Below are positions 25,086 through 33,769 of a DNA stretch of 64,000 nucleotides, piece after piece. The notes under the pieces are model-generated. The model saw only the letters and a list, made by a program, of their open reading frames with translations. It did no database searches and had not been told where the DNA came from. Source of the DNA: Mayfieldus sp038040285 (lineage in GTDB: Bacteria; Actinomycetota; Thermoleophilia; Solirubrobacterales; 70-9); NCBI GenBank assembly GCA_038040285.1, contig JBBPIN010000012.1:1-64000 (forward strand), given 5' to 3'. Positions within the stretch are counted from its first letter, which is position 1, and each line of letters opens with the position of its first letter. Both the position numbers and the translations under genes were made by a program.

Positions 25086-25780
25086 GCTGCGGCCCCCGCC
25101 AACTTGCGCGCCTCGACCGGGTCGAGCGAGTCCGCCGGACCGAAGTGGGCGACGCGCCCGCCGCGCTCGAGCACTAGCACGCGATCTGACTCCGGCAGCG
25201 CTCGCTCGGGGTCGTGGCTGACCAGCACCCGGGTGCGCCCTGGGCCGATCAGCTCCCGGATAAGATCACGGCCCTCGGCATCGAGGTGCGAATCGGGCTC
25301 GTCGAGCAGCAGCAGCTCGGGGTCGTGAAGGACGCAGCGCGCAACCGCGAGCCGCTGCCGCATTCCCGCCGAGAGCCCGTCGACGCGCTCGTTGGCGCGT
25401 TGCTCCATCCCGACCGATTCCAGAAGCACGTCGATCCGTTCGTCGGCCTGCTCAGGCGCGAGCCCATGCAGGCGGGCGTTGAAGCGCAGGTTCTCGCGCC
25501 CGGACAGATCACGGTAGAGGAGCGGCTCGTGGCCGAGGTAGCCGACCCGGCCGCGCAGCTTCCAGGCCTCATCCGGCAGCGAGCAATCGAGCACCCGCGC
25601 GTCGCCGCCGCTGGGTCGCAGCAGCGTCGTCAGCACCCGCAGCAGCGTCGTCTTGCCGGCCCCATTGGGGCCGAGCACCAGCAGCGTCTCCCGGGGCGCC
25701 AGCTCCAGGGTCACGCCCGCGAGCGCCGTTCGCTCACCGTAGTCGCGGCGCAGGCCACGCAGCTCGATCGCACTGCTCAT
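25082..25780 (-). CDS. ccmA: Heme exporter ATP-binding subunit CcmA
   Basis: The 232-residue ABC ATPase has Walker A LGPNGAGKTT, signature LSAGMRQRLAVAR, Walker B LLLLDEPDSHLD and switch histidine VLVSHD. The length and the adjacent ccmB identify it as CcmA. It is the first gene of the nine-gene operon ending with birA, so heme export and heme synthesis are transcribed together. Confidence 0.9.
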   Translation of the reverse strand: MSSAIELRGLRRDYGERTALAGVTLELAPRETLLVLGPNGAGKTTLLRVLTTLLRPSGGDARVLDCSLPDEAWKLRGRVGYLGHEPLLYRDLSGRENLRFNARLHGLAPEQADERIDVLLESVGMEQRANERVDGLSAGMRQRLAVARCVLHDPELLLLDEPDSHLDAEGRDLIRELIGPGRTRVLVSHDPERALPESDRVLVLERGGRVAHFGPADSLDPVEARKLAGAAA

Positions 25781-25836
25781 GAGTCAGATTGTCCCGCCCG
25801 GAGCGCGGGGCGGTGCAGGACCGAGCCCCTGCCCGG

Positions 25837-27450
25837 TTAGCCGCCGTTGCGCCGCAGCGTCCGCGCCCCGACTTTGAGCAGCGGCGCGATCCCGTCCTTC
25901 AACGCCACCAGCCGATGGCCGTTGCGGCCGTAGATCAGCCGCGCTGAGGAACGAATCGCGTTGCCGAGCGTCTCGTCGTAGGGATGCCACCAGAAGTCGC
26001 GGGCGAGGCCCGGCTCCCAGCTGACCAGCTTGATGTTCGTGCACTCGTAGAAGCCGAACTTCGAATGCGAGCGGCCGAGGCCGGAGTCCTTGACCCCGCC
26101 CCACGAGCACTGGCAGGCGCCATGGCTGAACGAGTGGTCGTTGATCCAAACCATCCCGGAATCGATCTGGCGCGCCATCCGCTCGCCCTTCTGGCGGTCG
26201 GTCGTCCACACCGAGGCGCCGAGCCCGAACTCGGAGTCGTTGGCCAGCTCGACGGCCTGCTCCTCGGAGTCGACGACGACGATCGGCAGCACCGGCCCGA
26301 ACACCTCCTCGTTCATGATCCGCATCTCGTGCGTGACCCGGGTCAGCACGACCGGGGCTATGAACTTGCCGGGCAGCCCAGGCACCTCGGTCGGCCCGCC
26401 GCAGAGCTGCTCGGCTCCATTGCGGACCGCGTCCTCGACAAGCTCGTTGACCTGCTCGTACTGCTCCTCCGAGGTCATCGGGCCGATCTCGGTCTCCCAG
26501 TCGAGCGGGTTGCCGAGCCGCAGCTCCTGCGCCTTCGCGGCGACGGCGGTAACAAACCGCTCGGCGATCTCGCGATGGACGTAGACGCGCTCGATCCCCG
26601 AGCAGGTCTGGCCGGCGTTCGCGAAGCCGCCCCAGACGGCGCCCGGGATCGCGTTTCCGAGCTTTGCGTCGGCGCAAACGATCATCGGGTCCTTGCCCCC
26701 GAGCTCCAGTACCGAGCCCTTCATGTTGCGGGCGCAGGCCTCGCCGACCTTTCGCCCCACCTCGACCGAGCCGGTGAAGAAGATCTTGCCGGCCGAAGAC
26801 TTGGTCAGCGCGTCGCCGATCCGCCCGCCGCCGTGCACGGTGCGGACCAGTCCCTCGGGTAGACCGGCCTTCTCGAACACGCTGCGGATCCGCTCGCCGA
26901 GCAGCGGCGTGAGGCTTGCCGGCTTCAGCACCACCCCGTTCCCGGCCATCAGCGCGATCGCCACCTCGCCGAAGGGGATCGACCACGGGTAGTTCCACGG
27001 CGCGATCACGCCGACGACCCCGATCGGCTCGTAGGAGAAGTGGTTGCGCTTCGAGAGCAGGAAGGCCTGCGAGTTGCGGATCTTCTCGTCGGCGAGAATC
27101 TTCGGCCCGTGGTCGGCGCACCAATGCAGAAGGTCGATCGTCGGCAGCAGCTCCATCGTGTAGGACTCGGCGCGCGGCTTTCCCTGCTCGCTGGAGAGAA
27201 GCTCGGCGATCTCGTCGATCTCGTCGAGGATCACGTCGGCGGCGCGGCGCATGTAGTCGGCGCGGTCGGCCAGCGTCAGCTCGGCCCAGGCGGGCTGTAC
27301 CCGCGCCACGTCGTCGACCACTCCCTGCACTTTCGCGGGGGTGATCGTGTCGACCGAGCCCACCGGCTCCCCGGTGGCCGGGTTCAGCGACTCGAGCTGC
27401 TTCGACTGACGGGCGCTTGGCTGGGTTTCGGGGGCGGTGGCGGATTCCAT
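25837..27450 (-). CDS. NAD(P)-dependent aldehyde dehydrogenase (succinate-semialdehyde type)
   Basis: The 537-residue enzyme has the ALDH core: PWNYPWSIPFGEV, LTKSSAGKIFFTGSVEVG, the glutamate in LELGGKDPMIV, the catalytic cysteine in NAGQTCSGIERV and EVFGPVLPIV. ATG 27450 has GGGAGGAG four bases upstream; an in-frame ATG at 27477 lacks this. The extended C-terminus is seen in actinobacterial succinic-semialdehyde dehydrogenase-like proteins. The substrate is inferred only. Confidence 0.85.
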   Translation of the reverse strand: MESATAPETQPSARQSKQLESLNPATGEPVGSVDTITPAKVQGVVDDVARVQPAWAELTLADRADYMRRAADVILDEIDEIAELLSSEQGKPRAESYTMELLPTIDLLHWCADHGPKILADEKIRNSQAFLLSKRNHFSYEPIGVVGVIAPWNYPWSIPFGEVAIALMAGNGVVLKPASLTPLLGERIRSVFEKAGLPEGLVRTVHGGGRIGDALTKSSAGKIFFTGSVEVGRKVGEACARNMKGSVLELGGKDPMIVCADAKLGNAIPGAVWGGFANAGQTCSGIERVYVHREIAERFVTAVAAKAQELRLGNPLDWETEIGPMTSEEQYEQVNELVEDAVRNGAEQLCGGPTEVPGLPGKFIAPVVLTRVTHEMRIMNEEVFGPVLPIVVVDSEEQAVELANDSEFGLGASVWTTDRQKGERMARQIDSGMVWINDHSFSHGACQCSWGGVKDSGLGRSHSKFGFYECTNIKLVSWEPGLARDFWWHPYDETLGNAIRSSARLIYGRNGHRLVALKDGIAPLLKVGARTLRRNGG

Positions 27451-27532
27451 GGAGCTCCTCCCATCGGGGTGGCCCAAGTCTATGCAGCAAGGTGCGCCCG
27501 GCAGCCAACAAGCCGCCGGGCGCTGCTGATGA

Positions 27533-27570
27533 GGCGACCGGAGGCCCCCCAGTCCGGGTCTCCGGTCGCC
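27533..27570. terminator. Hairpin between rarA and the aldehyde dehydrogenase gene
   Basis: GGCGACCGGAG (27533-27543) and CTCCGGTCGCC (27560-27570) form a perfect 11-bp stem with a 16-base GC-rich loop. It lies about 100 bases past the rarA stop and before the next minus-strand gene. No U-tract follows, as is common for high-GC actinobacterial terminators. Confidence 0.55.
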
Positions 27571-27667
27571 GGCATCAACCTCCCTGGCACTACTTGATGA
27601 GGGCGACTTTCAAAACACGACCGGCCCGGCGGAGTTGCGCCGCATCAGCCCGCCTGTGGACGCCTGT

Positions 27668-29008
27668 TTATTCGGCTTCGCTGACCCGTCGGCGGATCTG
27701 CTCGAGGCGGCGCCGCAGCTCGGCCTCGAAGCCGCGATCGGTGGGCTCGTAGAAGCGGCGCTCCTCCATCCCCTCCGGCATCAGCCGTTGCTCGGCGAGG
27801 CCACCGGGCTCATCGTGGGGATAGACGTAGCCGGTCCCGCGGCCCAGCTTGGCGGCGCCGGGGTAGTGCGCGTCGCGAAGGTAGTCGGGCGGCGGCTTGG
27901 CGCCGTGCTCGCGGACCTCGGCACGGGCGGCGCCGATCGCGCGGTAGGAAGAGTTGGACTTCGGGGCCAGGGCCAGATAGGCCGCCGCCTGGGCGAGGTT
28001 GAGCGCGCACTCCGGCAACCCGACCCGGTCTACCGCGTCGGCGGCAGCGTTGGCGACAACGAGCGCCTGTGGGTCGGCATTTCCGACGTCCTCTGAGGCG
28101 AGGATCACCATCCGACGGGCGATGAAGCGCGGGTCCTCGCCCCCCTCCAGCATCACCGCGAGGTAATACAGCGACGCGTCGGGGTCCGAGCCCCGGGTGG
28201 CCTTGATCCAGGCCGAGATGTAGTCGTAGTGGCGGTCGCCCTCGCGGTCGTAGTCGAGCGCCCTGCGCTGCAGGGCGTCTTCGACCGCGGCGATGTCGAC
28301 GCTGCCGCCCCCGCGCTGCGCCCGCTCAACCGCCCGCTCGAGCGCCGCGAGCGCCACTCGCGCATCGCCGCCGCTTCGCTCGGCCAGCATCCGCAGAGCC
28401 TCGTCGGCGACCTGTGGCGGATCGGCGATCCCGCGCTCGTCCTCCAGCGCCCGCCGCAGCAGCGCCTCGACGTCGTCGGCCTCCAGCGGTTGCAGCTCGT
28501 AGATCTGACAGCGCGAGAGCAGCGCCGAGTTGACCTCGAAGTAGGGGTTCTCGGTGGTCGCCCCGATCAGCGTCAGCAGGCCCTCCTCGACCGCCGGCAG
28601 CAGCGCGTCCTGTTGGGCTTTGTTGAAGCGGTGGATCTCGTCGAGGAAGAAGATCGTCGGCCGGTCGGAGGCGCGGCGGCGCTCCTCGGCCCGCTCGATC
28701 GCGGCGCGGATCTCGGCCCGCCCGGCGTTGACCGCGGACTGCTCCTCGAAGGCGGCGTCTGTCCGCAGGGCCGCGATTCGCGCCAGCGTCGTCTTGCCGC
28801 TTCCCGGCGGGCCGTAGAGGATCGCGCTGTGCAGGTGCCCGGACTCGACCGCGGTGCGCAGCGCGGAGTCGCCGGCCAGCAGGTGCTCCTGGCCGACCAG
28901 TTCGTCGAGGTCGCGGGGGCGCATCCGCACCGCCAGGGGAGCTTCCGACTCCGGCACGCTGGTCCGCCGGCCCGCCGCTTCGTCGGTCTCGAACAGGCGC
29001 TCTTCCAT
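27668..29008 (-). CDS. rarA: Replication-associated recombination protein A (RarA/MgsA) AAA+ ATPase
   Basis: The 446-residue protein has RPRDLDELVGQEHLL, Walker A GPPGSGKTT (K72), the sensor segment FFLDEIHRFNKAQQDALLP, IGATTENPYFEVN, and C-terminal helical domains with DPDASLYYLAVML and EDVGNADP, diagnostic of RarA/WRNIP1. It acts at stalled replication forks with SSB and clamp-loader-like function. Confidence 0.94.
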   Translation of the reverse strand: MEERLFETDEAAGRRTSVPESEAPLAVRMRPRDLDELVGQEHLLAGDSALRTAVESGHLHSAILYGPPGSGKTTLARIAALRTDAAFEEQSAVNAGRAEIRAAIERAEERRRASDRPTIFFLDEIHRFNKAQQDALLPAVEEGLLTLIGATTENPYFEVNSALLSRCQIYELQPLEADDVEALLRRALEDERGIADPPQVADEALRMLAERSGGDARVALAALERAVERAQRGGGSVDIAAVEDALQRRALDYDREGDRHYDYISAWIKATRGSDPDASLYYLAVMLEGGEDPRFIARRMVILASEDVGNADPQALVVANAAADAVDRVGLPECALNLAQAAAYLALAPKSNSSYRAIGAARAEVREHGAKPPPDYLRDAHYPGAAKLGRGTGYVYPHDEPGGLAEQRLMPEGMEERRFYEPTDRGFEAELRRRLEQIRRRVSEAE

Positions 29009-29070
29009 CGCCGACTGAGTATGAAGGCGTTAACCGGCCGAACGACGTAAGCGGTTAGGTTGCCCGGCCC

Positions 29071-29211
29071 GTGAGCGGGCTCGAGTTGATTCTGGTCGCC
29101 GTTTAGGCGTTCATCGTCTCGTTCTTCGGCGGCATGGTCGGGATTGTGCTCGGCAACCTGCGACTGCCGCTGGTCGTCCTGGTCGGCAGCAGCGCCGCCG
29201 TCGTCGGCTGA
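29071..29211 (+). pseudogene. Fragment of a TSUP (TauE/SafE) transporter gene with in-frame stop
   Basis: From GTG 29071 the frame reads an N-terminal membrane helix, is cut by TAG at 29104-29106, then continues as AFIVSFFGGMVGIVLGNLRL and a second hydrophobic segment before TGA at 29209-29211. The glycine-rich FFGGMVGIVLGN pattern is that of the TSUP first helix. The full protein would be about 250 residues; only about 45 codons remain. M20 peptidase coding begins 30 bases on, so the rest has been deleted. Confidence 0.65.
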
Positions 29212-29241
29212 GCCAAACCCGCGCGCGAGTAAGGTGGCCGC

Positions 29242-30576
29242 ATGCAGCAGAAATCAGCCGAAGCGCTCGCTCCCGAGGGGTTGGGGAGCGAGGCGGTGGA
29301 GCTTCTCCAGCGCCTGATCCGCCTCAACACCGTCAACCCGCCGGGCAACGAGGAGGAGGCGCAGGTCTATCTACGTGACCTGCTCGCCGACGCCGGTTGG
29401 GACTGCGAGCTGCTCTCCGCCGAAGAGGGCCGCCCGAACCTGGTGGCGCGGCTTCGCGGCGAGGCCGAGGGTCCGACGCTGGCGATGATCTGCCACGTCG
29501 ACACGGTCCCCGCCGATCCCTCCGATTGGACGCGAGACCCCTGGAGCGGGGACCTGCACGACGACTACGTCTGGGGCCGCGGCGCGCTCGACATGAAGGA
29601 CCAGGTGGCGGCCGAGACCGCGGCCTGCGCGCGTCTGGCGCGCGACGGCTGGCGGCCGGCGCGCGGGGAGCTGATGCTGGTGGTGAGCGCCGACGAGGAG
29701 ATGGGCGCCCACGCCGGCGCCAAGTGGCTCTGCGAAGAGCAGTCCGACAAGGTGCGCTGTGACTACGTCGTCAACGAGGGCGCCGGCCTTGCGATTGAGT
29801 ACGACGGTCGGCGGTTCTACACCCTCGCCGTGGGTGAGAAGGGCGTCTTTCGCTTTAAGATTCGAACCCATGGGGTGGCGGGCCACGCCTCGCTGCCCGG
29901 CGTTGGCGACAACGCGCTGCTGAAGATCGCGCCGCTGTTGGAGCGTCTGCGCGAGCAGCCGCCCCGCGAGGTAACTCCCGACACCGAGCTGTTCCTGGAG
30001 CGGCTTCTTGGCGAGAAGCCCGACGACCTCGACGCCACCTTGGAGCAAATCCGCGCCGCCGACCCGCTGCTCGCCGTGCTGCTCGGCGAGCCGATGCTCG
30101 GTGTCACCCTCACGCCGACAATGGCCAGCGCCTCGGAGAAGGAGAACGTGGTCCCCTCGCGCGCGGAGGTGCTGGTCGACTGCCGGGTTCCGCCCGGGCT
30201 CGGAGAGGAGGTGGTCCGGGAGCGCATCGCATCGGTGCTAGGAGAGGGCGACTATGAGATCGAGTTCGTCGAGACGGTGGTCGGCAACCGCTCCGACTTC
30301 GCCGGGCCGCTGGCCGACGCGGTCGAGGCCTGGGTCGCCGACGTCGATTCCGATGCGGAGGTCCTGCCCCTGGTGATGCCCGGGTTCAGCGACAGCCACT
30401 GGTTCCGCAAGGCGTTCGGGGCCACGGTGTTCGGGTTCTGCCCCCAGAACACGATGAGTCTCGCCGAGGCGGTGCCGCTGGTCCACGGCGCCGACGAGCG
30501 CGTGGCGGTCGCCGACGTCGAGCTGATGGCCGGCTTCTTCCATGACCTCCCGCAGAGGGTTCTGGGCAACCAATGA
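29242..30576 (+). CDS. M20/M25/M40-family metallohydrolase
   Basis: The 444-residue protein has zinc ligands in ICHVDTVP, GRGALDMKD and the catalytic glutamates in SADEEMGAHAG, plus the dimerisation/lid domain with FRFKIRTHGVAGHAS and a late histidine in VPLVHGADERV. Family members deacylate amino acids or cleave dipeptides (ArgE, DapE, carboxypeptidase G2); the substrate here is unknown. It overlaps the DUF1385 gene by four bases. Confidence 0.87.
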   Translation: MQQKSAEALAPEGLGSEAVELLQRLIRLNTVNPPGNEEEAQVYLRDLLADAGWDCELLSAEEGRPNLVARLRGEAEGPTLAMICHVDTVPADPSDWTRDPWSGDLHDDYVWGRGALDMKDQVAAETAACARLARDGWRPARGELMLVVSADEEMGAHAGAKWLCEEQSDKVRCDYVVNEGAGLAIEYDGRRFYTLAVGEKGVFRFKIRTHGVAGHASLPGVGDNALLKIAPLLERLREQPPREVTPDTELFLERLLGEKPDDLDATLEQIRAADPLLAVLLGEPMLGVTLTPTMASASEKENVVPSRAEVLVDCRVPPGLGEEVVRERIASVLGEGDYEIEFVETVVGNRSDFAGPLADAVEAWVADVDSDAEVLPLVMPGFSDSHWFRKAFGATVFGFCPQNTMSLAEAVPLVHGADERVAVADVELMAGFFHDLPQRVLGNQ

Positions 30577-31463
30577 CTGAGCAAGGAAACGGAGACCCCG
30601 CCGCCCCCGGACGCGAAGCGGAGGAGGCGGCGGGCAGGGGTTCCCGCCAGCCGATCCGCCTCGGCGGCATGGCGCTTCGCAACGGGTTGCTGATCCACGG
30701 CCCCACCCACTGGGCCGCCGCGGTCCGCGATTCGGACGGCGCGATCCAGGTGGCCTCGGAGGCAAAGCCGGTGCTGGCCCCGCAGCTGGCCGGGCGGGTG
30801 CCGCTGCTGCGCGGGCCGCTGAAGCTCGCCGAGGCGATGGCGGTGGTGCCGATCGTGCGCCGCCGCATGCCGGCGGCCAGACTGCCCTTCGAGGACCGGC
30901 GGGTGATCGCGGCAATCGGGGCGACCCTGGCCGCCAGCGCGGTGCTGCGACGCCGCGCCCCGGCGACGGCGCTGCGCGAGGGACTGATCCAGGCGATCGG
31001 CATCGTGCCGGCGCTGGTCGCGCTGCGCGACCACGACCTCGCCGCCTATCACGGGGTCGAGCACAAGGCGATTGGCGCCTACGAATCCGGCTCTGACGAT
31101 CCGGCCAGCGCTCCGAAGGAGCACCGCCGCTGTGGCTCCAACCTGATCGCACCGATGGTCGTGCTCTCCGCCGGGGGCACCGTGCTGCTGGAGCGGCTGG
31201 TTGAAAAACCCGGGCCGATCGCCCGGGCTGGGATCGGGCTCGGCGGCGCCGGGATCGCGGTGGAGATGTTCGCCTGGAGCGACCGCCACAGCGACACCGC
31301 TCTTGCGCGCGCCTTCCACACCCCCGGTCACGAGATCCAGCGACTGATCGCCACCCGCGAGCCCACCCCGCAGCAGCTCGAGGTCGGCATCGCCGCCCTC
31401 GCCGAAATCCTGCGGGTGGAAAACGCCGCCAGCAGCGACGAGGAACAAGGAACTAGCAACTAG
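30573..31463 (+). CDS. DUF1385 membrane protein
   Basis: The 296-residue protein has the DUF1385 hallmark YHGVEHKAIGAYE followed by HRRCGSNL, then hydrophobic helices and the typical PTPQQLEVGIAAL tail. The first 25 residues are disordered. Metal-dependent catalysis has been guessed for the conserved His/Cys/Glu set but no function is known. Here about half of the usual central membrane region is short (about 200-300 in the alignment sense), though the motif is intact. Confidence 0.8.
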   Translation: MTEQGNGDPAAPGREAEEAAGRGSRQPIRLGGMALRNGLLIHGPTHWAAAVRDSDGAIQVASEAKPVLAPQLAGRVPLLRGPLKLAEAMAVVPIVRRRMPAARLPFEDRRVIAAIGATLAASAVLRRRAPATALREGLIQAIGIVPALVALRDHDLAAYHGVEHKAIGAYESGSDDPASAPKEHRRCGSNLIAPMVVLSAGGTVLLERLVEKPGPIARAGIGLGGAGIAVEMFAWSDRHSDTALARAFHTPGHEIQRLIATREPTPQQLEVGIAALAEILRVENAASSDEEQGTSN

Positions 31464-31480
31464 CTAATAACGTCTAGCTC

Positions 31481-31885
31481 GTGTTCGATCGAATAGACCA
31501 CGTTGGCGTTGCGGTTGACGACCTCGACCAGGCGATCTCCCTCTATGAGAAGACCTTTCAGATGCAGCTAGCCCACCGCGAGACGGTCGAGTCGCAGGGC
31601 GTCGAGGCGGTCCTGCTCGACGTCGGCGACGGGCATGTCGAGCTGTTGCGCCCCCTCGGCCCAGACACCGCGGTCGGCAAGTTCATCGAGAAGCGCGGGC
31701 CCGGCCTACACCACGTCGCCTACGCGGTCGGCGACATCGACGCGGCGCTCACCTCGCTCAGCGAGGCCGGCGTCCAGTTGATCGACTCCGAGGCACGGGT
31801 GGGGATCCGCGGCAGCCGCGTCGCCTTCGTTTACCCTCGCTCCACCGGCAGCGTGCTGACCGAGATCGTGGAGCCCGCCCACTGA
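31481..31885 (+). CDS. mce: Methylmalonyl-CoA epimerase
   Basis: The 134-residue vicinal-oxygen-chelate protein has RIDHVGVAVDDLDQAI, VELLRPLG, GPGLHHVAYAVGDID and EIVEPAH, supplying the histidine and glutamate metal ligands and the catalytic glutamates. It interconverts (R)- and (S)-methylmalonyl-CoA in propionyl-CoA use. The GTG start gives the normal N-terminus. Confidence 0.92.
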   Translation: MFDRIDHVGVAVDDLDQAISLYEKTFQMQLAHRETVESQGVEAVLLDVGDGHVELLRPLGPDTAVGKFIEKRGPGLHHVAYAVGDIDAALTSLSEAGVQLIDSEARVGIRGSRVAFVYPRSTGSVLTEIVEPAH

Positions 31886-32106
31886 TGGCCGCCCTACTCG
31901 TCGACATCGGCTTCATCGGCGGCCAGGTGCTGAGCCTTCGGCTGGAGGAGGACTCGTTGAAGAGGCTGCGCAAGGGGCTGGACGGCGACTCCGGCTGGCA
32001 CGACCTGGAGGCCGAGGACGGCCAGGTGGCGCTCGACTTGGCAAAGGTCGCCTATGTGAGGCTCGACTCCGGCCAGCACCAGGTCGGCTTCATCACGGAG
32101 TCCTGA
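31885..32106 (+). CDS. Small conserved-looking hypothetical protein
   Basis: The 73-residue protein shows a beta-rich pattern (LLVDIGFIGGQVLSLRL, AEDGQVALDLAKVAYVRLD, HQVGFI) with a charged helix between. It is locked between two genes by 1-base overlaps (ATGA/TGATG type), which argues that it is translated. It could be a small accessory of the epimerase or methyltransferase. No family recognised. Confidence 0.6.
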   Translation: MAALLVDIGFIGGQVLSLRLEEDSLKRLRKGLDGDSGWHDLEAEDGQVALDLAKVAYVRLDSGQHQVGFITES

Positions 32107-32756
32107 TGCGGGCGAGGACGTTCTTCCTGCCGGCCGGCCTGGGGACCATTGCGGGAGCGCTTTGGTGGCGCAAGAACCCATCGGCCTGTCCCTACAGCCA
32201 GAAGTTCTGGGTCGAGGCGCCGCACCCGGTCATCACCCGCGAGCGCCTTCAGCAGGTGCTGGGGCCGAGGCCCGGCGAGCGCATCCTCGAGATCGGGCCG
32301 GGCACCGGCTACTACACCCTCGACATGGCGGAGTGGATCGGCGCCGAGGGAACCGTCGAGATCTTCGACATCCAGCAGGAGTTCCTCGATCACACGATGC
32401 GGCGGACCGGAGAGCACGGCCTCTCCAACGTCGTCGCCACCCAGGGCGACGCGACCGACCTGCCCTTCGAGGATGACTCGATCGACGCTGTGGTTCTGAC
32501 GGCGGTGCTGGGCGAGATCCCCGACCGCGCCGCGGCGCTGCGCGAGATCGAGCGGGTGCTGCGCCCCGGCGGGCGGCTGGTGGTCGGCGAGCTGTTCGGC
32601 GACCCGCATTTCACGACCTTCGGCTCGCTCCAGGGGCAATGCGGCGATGCCGAGCTGCGCCTGGAGGAGCGTTCCGGCAACTGGTTTGCCTACTTCGCCC
32701 GCTTCGCGGCCGGGCAGCCGCCGGCAGAGACGCCCGCGGCGGCCCGGAGCTCCTAG
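32106..32756 (+). CDS. Class I SAM-dependent methyltransferase
   Basis: The 216-residue protein has motif I ILEIGPGTGYYTLDMA, motif II EIFDIQQEFLDH, a GDATDLPFEDDSID loop and motif III RVLRPGGRLVVGE. The N-terminal 30 residues are hydrophobic (FFLPAGLGTIAGALWW), suggesting membrane association. The UbiE/Coq5-like core does not reveal the substrate. Its stop bases are shared with the convergent BtrH-like gene. Confidence 0.85.
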   Translation: MRARTFFLPAGLGTIAGALWWRKNPSACPYSQKFWVEAPHPVITRERLQQVLGPRPGERILEIGPGTGYYTLDMAEWIGAEGTVEIFDIQQEFLDHTMRRTGEHGLSNVVATQGDATDLPFEDDSIDAVVLTAVLGEIPDRAAALREIERVLRPGGRLVVGELFGDPHFTTFGSLQGQCGDAELRLEERSGNWFAYFARFAAGQPPAETPAAARSS

Positions 32757-33742
32757 GCGGCCTCGGCGAGGCGGCTCCAGAGAGCCTCCTCGCTGACCAA
32801 GACCTTCTGCGTCAGCTCGCCGATCTGGCTCCAAGTCTTCGGCTCCGGCTTGTCTTGCTCACTGGCCTCGCGGAACGCGGTCGCCAGCGCGGTCCAGATG
32901 GCCGCCGCGTGAGCGGCCCGGCTGGCCCCCTCTTCGTGGCCGGCCTCCTCGAGAAAGCGCGAGTACATGAGCCGGAAGTTGCCGCCGCCGGTACCTCGCC
33001 GCTCGATCACCTGGTAGGCGAAGCGGGCGCACCATTGCCAGTCCTTGGCCTGTTCCGGCCAGCTCTCGGTCTCGGCGGCAAGCCGGCGCAGCGCCGGCAG
33101 GCCGGCGAAGTTGCCGAAAGTCGGGTCGATCATCTCCTTCGCCGCCCGCTCGATCGCCGCTGGCGCCGCGGAGCGAAGGTCGTCGGCGTCGATCCCGTCG
33201 GGCACGGTGAACATGTGCCCCTTTAGTGGGAACGCAGGGTGGTCGCCGTGACGAGCCTCGCGCAGGCTCTCGATCTTGCAGACCTGTAGCTCCTCGAAGC
33301 CGGTGTCGGAGAGATAGACGGACTGGTCGTCGTAGCCAGCGAGCACAACCGCGTGACCGGGGAAGTGGGCCGACTTTCCGTAGTGGTCGAGGTAATAGAG
33401 ATCGGTGAGCAGCAGCACCGGCCGGCCGGTGTCGACGCTGGCCCGCGCCGCCTCCCAGGCGGCATCGGGATCGTCGAAGGTGTCGAGCTTCATCGGCGCG
33501 CCGGTCAGCTCCAAAAAGCTCTGCTCGAGCTGCGCCGTGCGGCCGTTGAACCAGCGCGTAGGCGACGCCTCCTCCAGCACCAGGTAGTAGAAGCACGCGC
33601 CGGCGCCGAGCCCGAACGCCATCTCCTCGCTTAGCTCGACCCCGTGGTATCCGAGCAGGTTTCGAAGCGCGGTCGAGCCGCAGTGGTGGCCCGGCACGTG
33701 GCGGAAGTCGGGGATTATTTGCTGCTTCCTTGCAGCTTCCAT
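32753..33742 (-). CDS. BtrH N-terminal-domain protein (DUF4872 type)
   Basis: The 329-residue protein has GHHCGSTALRNLLGYHG with a candidate catalytic cysteine, GHAVVLAGYD with a histidine, and an aspartate in YLSDTG: a papain-like triad as in BtrH_N proteins. BtrH transfers an aminoacyl side chain from a carrier protein in butirosin assembly; other members are orphan. ATG 33742 gives the start MEAARKQQ with an AGGAAG-like site; the longer frame upstream is antisense to PAP2. No biosynthetic cluster surrounds it. Confidence 0.75.
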   Translation of the reverse strand: MEAARKQQIIPDFRHVPGHHCGSTALRNLLGYHGVELSEEMAFGLGAGACFYYLVLEEASPTRWFNGRTAQLEQSFLELTGAPMKLDTFDDPDAAWEAARASVDTGRPVLLLTDLYYLDHYGKSAHFPGHAVVLAGYDDQSVYLSDTGFEELQVCKIESLREARHGDHPAFPLKGHMFTVPDGIDADDLRSAAPAAIERAAKEMIDPTFGNFAGLPALRRLAAETESWPEQAKDWQWCARFAYQVIERRGTGGGNFRLMYSRFLEEAGHEEGASRAAHAAAIWTALATAFREASEQDKPEPKTWSQIGELTQKVLVSEEALWSRLAEAA

Positions 33743-33769
33743 GACCCATGAATCTATCCTGGCTCGCCC

